Positions 1 to 5,987 of a stretch of DNA of 20,480 bases are shown here, one piece after another (position 1 is the stretch's first letter; every line of letters begins with the position of its first letter). A program made the position numbers and the translations under genes. Location of the stretch: positions 1 to 20,480 of the forward strand of contig VERM01000003.1 in the NCBI GenBank assembly GCA_018882645.1, read 5' to 3'. This stretch comes from Ferruginibacter sp. (lineage in GTDB: Bacteria; Bacteroidota; Bacteroidia; Chitinophagales; Chitinophagaceae). Under the pieces are notes generated by a model. The model was not told the DNA's origin and ran no database searches. It was given only the letters and a program-made list of their open reading frames with translations.

Positions 1-55
1 CCTCCAGGTGTGAGCCTGCTTAATTGTATTTGGTTTTTGTAGCTACAGAAATAGA

Positions 56-274
56 TTAGTCTGTATTGGCGTTACCGCCGTAAGGGTCTTCTGCAGAGTA
101 TCCCTTGTAATTTATTTCCCAGCGCTTAGTTACTCTTTTTCCGTTTTTGTACAAAACAGGGATTGGTTTACCGCCTATCGGGTTGTCTTCCCATCTTAAA
201 GCATAACGACTGTCCAAGCAGTCTATTTGACCGTCTATTAACAATTCAATTTCCATGCAGCTTTCGTCAGGCAT
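56..274 (-). CDS. Small hypothetical protein (72 aa), unknown function
   Basis: I do not recognise this protein. It begins MPDESCMEIELLIDG and reads as a small soluble domain of mixed beta strands and charged residues, with no signal peptide, membrane segment or Cys/His metal motif. The ATG at 274-272 lies inside the end of the upstream minus-strand ORF: the two share 8 bases (ATGCCTGA), the usual arrangement for translational coupling. This overlap is the main argument that both are real genes. An internal ATG at codon 7 is an alternative start. The stop is TAA at 58-56, and the remaining 55 bases to the window edge show no further start. The gene lies left of an abrupt junction with a truncated glmM and may belong to an inserted or mis-joined segment. 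It could also be a chance ORF. Confidence 0.5.
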   Translation of the reverse strand: MPDESCMEIELLIDGQIDCLDSRYALRWEDNPIGGKPIPVLYKNGKRVTKRWEINYKGYSAEDPYGGNANTD

Positions 275-605
275 CCGCTAAAACCTTTGCAAGCTGATAT
301 AAGTGCTGCCAGCAGCTTGGGTTGTCTTCTTCAAACTTTTTCAAAGTTCCGTACGATCTAGCTTTTATAAACTGTTCCACAAACTCTTTGCGCTTTAGGT
401 CGCTAACAGGAAGCTTTGTTGTTTTTTGCTTCCTGGACCCTATTATGGCTGGACCACCTCCAAACATTTTGTTTAGAGCATAGCCGGAAAGAACCCAGCT
501 GGCGTGAATAGCATCTTTTTTCTCTATGTCCTCTGCCTTTGAGACAAAGTCCAAGAGAATTTTTACAGCTTCGCTGGGATATTCCCTAGGGTATGGGTAC
601 ATCAT
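267..605 (-). CDS. Small hypothetical protein (112 aa), unknown function
   Basis: This is an unrecognised soluble protein starting MMYPYPREYPSEAV. The first half looks helical, with the segment IHASWVLSGYALNKMFGGG at about residues 33-51. The second half is Lys/Arg-rich (SRKQKTTK, DLKRKEF), suggesting a nucleic-acid or protein-binding surface, but this is only a composition remark. No signal peptide or membrane helix is seen. The start is ATG at 605-603 (a second ATG follows directly). An in-frame TGA at 617-615 prevents extension, and there is no clear Shine-Dalgarno. It overlaps the next minus-strand ORF by 8 bases and probably forms a two-gene unit with it. Its 5' end sits at the point where the truncated glmM begins on the other strand, so its true upstream context may be missing. 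Small phage- or cassette-borne genes look like this, but I cannot name a family. Confidence 0.5.
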   Translation of the reverse strand: MMYPYPREYPSEAVKILLDFVSKAEDIEKKDAIHASWVLSGYALNKMFGGGPAIIGSRKQKTTKLPVSDLKRKEFVEQFIKARSYGTLKKFEEDNPSCWQHLYQLAKVLADA

Positions 606-622
606 ACAAACCAGTCAATAAT
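606..622. other. Junction between unknown segment and truncated glmM
   Basis: Right of about 622 the plus strand reads in frame as GlmM (YGEQILSFIENK onward). Left of it the same frame hits TAA at 619-621 and has no GlmM-like residues, while the minus strand opens into an unrelated small ORF starting at 605. The homology stops inside a conserved protein with no visible inverted repeat or target-site duplication. Only one side of the event is in view. The breakpoint could be an insertion edge, a deletion/rearrangement scar or an assembly join. Confidence 0.6.
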
Positions 623-1623
623 GTTACGGGGAACAAATCCTTTCATTTATTGAAAACAAAGCGCTTGAATTTGCCGGCATTGATGATCTTGGAAAATATT
701 CACAATATGACAGACACATACAAGATCACGTATCGGAAATACTGGCTTATCCCCGGGTTTCTATTCAGCAAATACGTTCCAGAAAATTTAAAGTCGTCGT
801 GGATTGTATTAATTCCACCGGGGCTCTCGCCATCCCTCCTTTATTGGAAGGTTTAGGTGTTGAATTTATTTTATTAAATGACAAAGAATTTGGTCACTTT
901 GCACACAACCCCGAACCGCTTCCCGAACACCTGAAAGAATTATGTAACGAAGTTGTTTCTCAAAAAGCGGATCTTGGTATTGCAGTAGATCCGGATGTTG
1001 ACCGACTTTGTTTTGTTTGTGAAGACGGATCTATGTTTGGAGAGGAATATACCCTGGTGGCTGTAGCCGATTATGTTCTTGGTATTCAACCCGGCAATAC
1101 CGTCAGCAACATGTCATCAACCAAGGCATTGAAAGATATAACCCTTAAGCATGGCGGACAATATTTTTCAAGTGCAGTAGGAGAGGTAAATGTGGTAAGA
1201 AAAATGAAAGAAAATAATGCCATTATAGGAGGAGAGGGGAATGGCGGTATTATTGTTCCTGACTTACATTATGGAAGAGATGCTTTAATCGGGATAGCGC
1301 TGTTTTTGTCTCATCTTGCCAAGTCCAAAAAAACCATCAAGCAGCTCAGAAATACCTATCCGGATTATTTTATTAGCAAAAATAAAATAACTCTGGAAAA
1401 TAATATTGATGTCAATGTTGTTTTTGAAAAAATCAAAAAGAAATATAAGTCCAATCCGGTGAATACTGAAGATGGGCTAAAAATTGAATTTGAAAACGAC
1501 TGGGTTCATCTTCGCACAAGTAATACCGAGCCAATCATTCGTATTTATGCTGAAAGTAATTTTGAGACAACCGCAGACAACATTGCCATGCGGATGATCA
1601 AGGATATTCAGGAGGCAATATAA
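622..1623 (+). pseudogene. glmM: Phosphoglucosamine mutase, 5'-truncated (lacks N-terminal ~125 aa)
   Basis: GlmM converts glucosamine-6-phosphate to glucosamine-1-phosphate, a cytoplasmic step toward UDP-GlcNAc for peptidoglycan and lipopolysaccharide. The reading frame can be followed from about 622 to the TAA at 1621-1623, roughly 333 codons against ~460 in Bacteroidota family members. Domain 2 starts with HVSEILAYPRV and FKVVVDCINSTG. The Mg-binding loop DPDVDRL is at 988-1008, the sugar-binding GGEGNGG at 1228-1248, and the phosphate-binding RTSNTEP at 1513-1533. Domain 1, with the phosphorylated serine of the TASHNP-type loop, is absent, so this copy cannot be catalytic. A GTG at 799 could serve as a start but lies within conserved sequence and is not a natural start. 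The cysteine desulfurase gene follows after 15 bases. GlmM is normally essential, so a second intact copy or an assembly error is expected. Confidence 0.85.
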
Positions 1624-1638
1624 TTCCACTTCTTTTTT

Positions 1639-2766
1639 ATGAATCGAATTTATTTCGATAATGCTGCCACTACTGCTTTGGATCCTGAGGTGCTGGATGC
1701 AATGATGCCTTATCTGACCGATCAATTCGGAAATCCTTCTTCCATTTATTCTTATGGAAGGGAAACCAAATTAGCGGTAGAGTCAGCGCGCATATCGGTT
1801 GCCAGAATATTAAATGCGAAACCTTCTGAAATTTTTTTTACCAGCGGAGGAACGGAAAGCAACAATACAGCCATCTTCTCATCGGTCAGGGATTTGGGTT
1901 GTACTTATATCATCACTTCTCCAATCGAACACCATGCAGTGTGACATACTATTAAGCATATCGTCAACTCCGGTATGGCAACGGTTCAATATGTGAAGTT
2001 GCTCCCCAATGGACATATTGATCTGGCGCATCTCGAGGAATTGTTAATGGCAAACGATCAGAAAAAAATCGTTTCTTTAATGCATGCCAACAATGAAATC
2101 GGCAATAAGCTCGATATGCATAAGGTTGGTGCGCTGTGTGAAAAATACAATGCATTGTTTCATAGCGATACAGTACAGACAGTTGGACATTTTCCATTTC
2201 ATCTTCGTGAAACGCCTGTACATTTTATTACCGGTGCCGCACATAAATTTCACGGGCCTAAAGGCATAGGTTTATTATATATCAATGAAAATGCCAGTAT
2301 CAGACCTTTTATTTTTGGAGGAGGGCAGGAGCGCAATATGAGGGCCGGAACTGAAAATGTATATGGAATTGTTGGATTTGCCAAGGCGCTTGAACTCGCC
2401 GAATCTTCTTATCATTCAGACAGCGAGTATATAAGATCACTCAAGTTTTATATGCACGATGCGTTGAAAAAAAATATGCCGCAAGTTGAATTCAATGGAG
2501 ATGTTTTTGGGGAAAGTTTATATACTGTGCTGAGTGCAAGCTTTCCAGCATCAGAAAAATCAGAAATGTTGCTTTTCAATCTCGACATCAATAATATTTG
2601 TGTCAGTGGCGGTAGCGCATGTGCATCTGGTGTGGAAGAAGTAAGTCATGTCATCAAAGCCATGCAGGAAAATTCCAATAACGTAACGGTTAGGTTCAGT
2701 TTCAGCAAATACAACACCCGGGAGGAGATTGATTATACTGTCAATAAACTGAAAGAACTGCTGTAA
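1639..2766 (+). pseudogene. Cysteine desulfurase (IscS/NifS family) interrupted by in-frame TGA
   Basis: This is a PLP-dependent enzyme that takes sulfur from cysteine and passes it as persulfide to Fe-S cluster and thio-modification pathways. One frame runs the whole length. The N-terminus has MNRIYFDNAATTALDPEV and FFTSGGTESNN. The PLP lysine is in AAHKFHGPKG (codon 203), the catalytic cysteine loop is SGGSACASG (Cys at codon 328), and the tail is RFSFSKYNT. The frame is broken only by TGA at 1942-1944 (codon 102), directly after SPIEHHAV. Family members usually have leucine here, and TTA to TGA is a single base change. No frame shift occurs: reading resumes as HTIKHIVNSG. The 101-residue N-terminal piece lacks both catalytic residues. 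An ATG at 1975 could restart translation but would omit the N-terminal part of the PLP fold. It is either a recent nonsense mutation or a sequencing error. It lies 15 bases after glmM, probably in one transcript. Confidence 0.88.
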
Positions 2767-3813
2767 TTAGAAATGATATCCCAGTTTTTCTGACAATGCC
2801 ATTGGCAAAACAGGCAATTTTTTTCTGTCAATCAGAAAACTATTGAGTTGTGAAATTTCTCTGAAAATATAATGCTTGTCCATCGCTCCCTGAAGGTATC
2901 CTGCTCCGGTGCTGCCTCCTGTTCCCACTCTGCTCCCAATCATTCTTTTTACCATATTAATATGTCGGTAGCGCCAGTTGCCCATTTGATTGTCAATTTC
3001 AATCAGTGTATTCAACATTTGAAATGGCAGTTCTAATAAGGGGTATCCTCTGTATAATTTGATAAATAGAGCGGAACGGCAAGCGGCCGAACTCAGAGAT
3101 CTTTCTGCAGATACGTCTTCTTCTAAAAAAATATTTTTGAAATAGACACTGTTGTTTTTTTCAGATTCAGAAAGGCTTTGATCGTATTTGTATGCGTAAT
3201 CAGCCCAGAAAGGATGTACGTTTTTTAATTCCGTATGTGTGGTGTAGTTTTTCCAATAATCTGCATCATCAAGGAAGGGCATTCTTTCCAGCCATTTGTT
3301 TACGAGTTCAAGTAAAGATGGTCCTTCTTCGCTTTGTTTGATTTTATTTATGTCATTGTTTTTTAACTGCGATAAGTAATAATCCTGTCCGTGTCTTTGA
3401 TCGAACTTAAGACCTAATTTGGCTTCAATGATTTTGAATTGTGTGCTCTGAAATCCTGAAGCCGGACGCAGCATATCTCTGAAGTCCAGAAAATCCAGCG
3501 GAGTCATGGTTTCAAGAATGTCAATTTGTTGAACCAAAATCCTGAAAATGGTAACGACTCTTTCTAGGCGGTGTACGATGAGCTGAAGGTCAGAAGAGTT
3601 GTCGTTTATGGATGGTTTCTTCATTATTTCCAGCACTGAATCTATCTCAAAAAGGATTTGTTTAAACCATAGTTCATAAGCCTGATGGATTACAATAAAG
3701 AGCATCTCATCGTGTGCCGGTGTGTTGCCATCTTTTTCACTCTCCAGTTGCTGCGCCTCTATTATTTTATTCAGTTGAAGGTACTCGCTGTAATAAACAG
3801 ATTGTTGTTGCAT
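2767..3813 (-). CDS. Tryptophan 2,3-dioxygenase (heme enzyme)
   Basis: The enzyme opens the indole ring of L-tryptophan with O2 to give N-formylkynurenine, the first step of the kynurenine route, in the cytoplasm as a heme tetramer. At 348 aa it is somewhat longer than the ~280-300 aa proteobacterial enzymes. The distal-pocket segment FIVIHQAYELWFKQ carries His43. FRDMLRPASGFQS (111-123) supplies the substrate-carboxylate arginine. WRYRHINMVKRMIG carries the proximal heme His284, and the signature GSRVGTGGSTGAGYL is at 293-307. The start is ATG at 3813-3811, 14 bases after a TAnnTTTG element. The stop abuts the stop of the convergent cysteine desulfurase gene with no base between. No other kynurenine-pathway gene is in view, so whether the product feeds NAD synthesis or simple tryptophan breakdown cannot be told here. 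The family call is secure; a longer Bacteroidota-type insertion near residues 140-240 is ordinary for the group. Confidence 0.95.
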   Translation of the reverse strand: MQQQSVYYSEYLQLNKIIEAQQLESEKDGNTPAHDEMLFIVIHQAYELWFKQILFEIDSVLEIMKKPSINDNSSDLQLIVHRLERVVTIFRILVQQIDILETMTPLDFLDFRDMLRPASGFQSTQFKIIEAKLGLKFDQRHGQDYYLSQLKNNDINKIKQSEEGPSLLELVNKWLERMPFLDDADYWKNYTTHTELKNVHPFWADYAYKYDQSLSESEKNNSVYFKNIFLEEDVSAERSLSSAACRSALFIKLYRGYPLLELPFQMLNTLIEIDNQMGNWRYRHINMVKRMIGSRVGTGGSTGAGYLQGAMDKHYIFREISQLNSFLIDRKKLPVLPMALSEKLGYHF

Positions 3814-3827
3814 GAAATAAATTTGTG

Positions 3828-3835
3828 CAAACTTA
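3828..3835 (-). promoter_or_regulatory. Bacteroidota -7 element for tryptophan dioxygenase gene
   Basis: On the minus strand the octamer reads TAAGTTTG, an exact match to the Bacteroidota -7 consensus TAnnTTTG, 14 bases before the ATG. No convincing -33 TTG at the usual spacing was found. This is inferred from motif and position only. Confidence 0.55.
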
Positions 3836-3914
3836 AGGAATTGTTGATGTAATTTTTCTTTACAAAAAGAATGAAAATAAAACGGTTATTGTTCTATATA
3901 GGCGGTACTGTTGG

Positions 3915-5948
3915 TCAGCGAATGAGTATGGAAGTGCCTTTGATGTCTATTGTTTTGTTCTTGTCATCAATATAATGCAGCAGCCACACGTATGCGCCAG
4001 CATCAGCGGGCTCCCCTTTTATTTTCCCATTCCATTTTTTTGTCCAGTCTTCCGTATAGAAAACCCGCTGTCCGAATCTGTTGTACACACTGAAACGAAG
4101 GTTCTTTGCTCTGTAAGCATTTAATGGATAGAGATAATCGTTTAGCCCATCATTGTTTGGAGTGAAGGCGGAAGGGACAGCAATATAACAGTTGGCGATT
4201 ACCGAAAGATTGACTGTTGCAGTGTCTTTACAGCCTTTGTTATTGGTAATAATAAGTTTTACCGGTACAGAATAATCGGATGTTGAAATGGTATAAACCT
4301 GCTCAGGTGGGGTTTTGCTGAAACTCGTCTGTCCATTCCCGAAATCCCAAAACCAGTTGATGATATTTTCGCCTTCGCTTTGGTCTGTAAAGACAGTATT
4401 ATCGCCAGGACAAACCACATTAGTGGTGCCAAACTTCGCTTTTAATAATTTCCTTTCGTAAATGTTTTTTTTAACTGTATCTGAACAGTTGCCGTTAGAA
4501 ACAATCAGTTCGGTTTGTTTGATGCCGGTTGTTTGATATTGGATTGACGGATTTTGAAGGTTGCTTGAAGGCTGGTCATTGAAATTCCATTTCCATATAT
4601 TCACTTCATTATTGCCATTATGAGTATAATTGACCACATCTTCTTTACAACCTTCGGAAAGCGTAAACTGAAAATCAGCATTTACCGTATCGGCGACAGA
4701 GAACGAAAGCTTGCTGCCAGCCGGAATTTCCTGTCCGCAGTCATCCAACAATGTATTGCCGTCTGTTCCTTTTTGAATGATCAGCTCGAAATTTGATTTT
4801 TTCTGTAGAGGTCTGCTGAGTTCAATTTTTATGATTGAAGCAAGTCCGCCTGAACAATTGGTAGTAATGTTGCCGATGTTTACAGGATAGTTGCCGGTGA
4901 TCGTAAACTCAGATCCATTGAAGTCCAATGAACTGCAGAGAATCGACTTGCTCAATTGGAGTTCCAGCATTTTGGGTGAGCAGTTGTCTTTCCTGATGAC
5001 TGTTAAAGCGGGTGCATCTGTGCTGTTTACAGTCCATGATATTTCATCACCCAAAGGGATTGATCTGTCGCAGTTATCCAGCAAAGTATTGCCGTCGGTA
5101 CCTTTGCCTATGCTCAGTTTGTAGTTGCCGGGGGGAAGGTTTTTGTCGAGCGTGATGAGGATTGTATCACTGTCAAATCCTGCATTACAATCTTTGCCAA
5201 TGGCTTTGGTGATTCTTGCCAGTGGCGGGTCTATTTTGAATTCGGTTCCGTTGGCATCAAGAGAATTACATTTCATTTTTTTATTCAATGCTACAGTGAT
5301 GGTATTACCGGAGCAATAGGAATAAGCGTTCGTCAGGTGCGGTTCCTTTGGATCGATGATTCCTGCTGTGCCGCCTTCAAACGACAATGAGTATCCGCTT
5401 TGGGAGTTAGTAAAATGGCTGACCAGTAAAAGATATTCATGATCCTGAATCAATATGGGCATGGAGCTGAATATCGGCACTCCGCCTCCGTCGCAATTCA
5501 CCAGCGTTACTCCGGCGGATGAAGCACCCGTTCGTCCTGTTTCTCCGCTCCAATTGCAGGCCACAAACATGGAGATATCGGTATAAATATTTTCAGGGTT
5601 TCTGTTGGTTATATCAAACAGTTGCCAGTCATAATCATCATTCAAATCCAGCGGAGTGATCACAAATCCCAAAGTGCCCGGTGTATAACATCTGAATTTA
5701 TACCAATATGGATTTTTATCCAGGTAAGTTACTCCTGTGTTGCATGCAGAAATTATGGCTCTGTTTCCGCAAATGGGTACTGAGTTTTGCACAAAAACAG
5801 ATGATCCGCAAACCGGGAAAGCCGTTGAAGGATTTTGTCCGAGTTCCGTGCATTCCTGTGCTTTGCCTTGTAAAACAAACAGAGTAAGTATGAGGTATAA
5901 AAAAAAATGTAAACATCTCTTGAAAAAAAAGATCCTTAAAGAGCTCAT
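3915..5948 (-). CDS. Secreted two-repeat/PKD protein with T9SS type B (CHU_C) sorting domain
   Basis: This is a large extracellular or surface protein of unknown ligand, 677 aa from the ATG at 5948. A TTG seven codons upstream is possible but puts extra residues before the signal peptide. The signal peptide ends near VLQGKAQ (about 31). Next come a Cys-rich beta domain (about 50-195), two tandem ~100-residue repeats (about 212-309 and 323-418), and two PKD-like beta domains (about 424-498 and 502-583; WKWNFND and WFWDFGNG). The C-terminal CHU_C domain has FTPNNDGLND, VYNRFGQRVF and DAGAYVW. In this family CHU_C is the signal recognised by the type IX secretion system, so the protein is expected to cross the outer membrane. 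The repeats resemble the Ig-like domains common in gliding and adhesion proteins, so an adhesin-type role is a guess. It lies 39 bases downstream of mutS on the same strand and may be read through from it. Confidence 0.88.
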   Translation of the reverse strand: MSSLRIFFFKRCLHFFLYLILTLFVLQGKAQECTELGQNPSTAFPVCGSSVFVQNSVPICGNRAIISACNTGVTYLDKNPYWYKFRCYTPGTLGFVITPLDLNDDYDWQLFDITNRNPENIYTDISMFVACNWSGETGRTGASSAGVTLVNCDGGGVPIFSSMPILIQDHEYLLLVSHFTNSQSGYSLSFEGGTAGIIDPKEPHLTNAYSYCSGNTITVALNKKMKCNSLDANGTEFKIDPPLARITKAIGKDCNAGFDSDTILITLDKNLPPGNYKLSIGKGTDGNTLLDNCDRSIPLGDEISWTVNSTDAPALTVIRKDNCSPKMLELQLSKSILCSSLDFNGSEFTITGNYPVNIGNITTNCSGGLASIIKIELSRPLQKKSNFELIIQKGTDGNTLLDDCGQEIPAGSKLSFSVADTVNADFQFTLSEGCKEDVVNYTHNGNNEVNIWKWNFNDQPSSNLQNPSIQYQTTGIKQTELIVSNGNCSDTVKKNIYERKLLKAKFGTTNVVCPGDNTVFTDQSEGENIINWFWDFGNGQTSFSKTPPEQVYTISTSDYSVPVKLIITNNKGCKDTATVNLSVIANCYIAVPSAFTPNNDGLNDYLYPLNAYRAKNLRFSVYNRFGQRVFYTEDWTKKWNGKIKGEPADAGAYVWLLHYIDDKNKTIDIKGTSILIR
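4729..5302 (-). repeat. Tandem domain repeat inside the CHU_C protein gene
   Basis: Two ~100-residue units share the order: first cysteine, NGTEF/NGSEF, a Cys-Asn-Ala-Gly or Cys-Ser-Gly-Gly turn, then KGTDGNTLLDxC and a final Ile-Pro strand. The clearest DNA match is between about 4748-4769 and 5083-5103 (shared ATTGCCGTC core). Divergence elsewhere indicates an old intragenic duplication rather than recent slippage. The paired cysteines could form one disulfide per unit. Confidence 0.75.
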
Positions 5949-5987
5949 TGTATGTAGATGTACAGCCAATTAAAATGAGTTATACTT

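Noticed and set aside
593..856. Plus-strand open frame of 87 codons across the junction
   Set aside because: It overlaps the GlmM frame, which has clear family motifs. This frame has no recognisable content and is a shadow created at the junction.
799..1623. glmM as an intact shorter gene starting at GTG 799
   Set aside because: GlmM-like residues continue in the same frame upstream to about 622, so 799 is inside the gene rather than its start.
1942..1944. TGA as a selenocysteine codon
   Set aside because: The site is normally Leu in this family, the catalytic Cys is far downstream at codon 328, and no SECIS-like hairpin stands out just after the TGA.
5949..5969. Upstream TTG start for the CHU_C protein
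   Set aside because: The ATG at 5948 gives a cleaner signal peptide. The extra seven residues add nothing and have no better ribosome signal.
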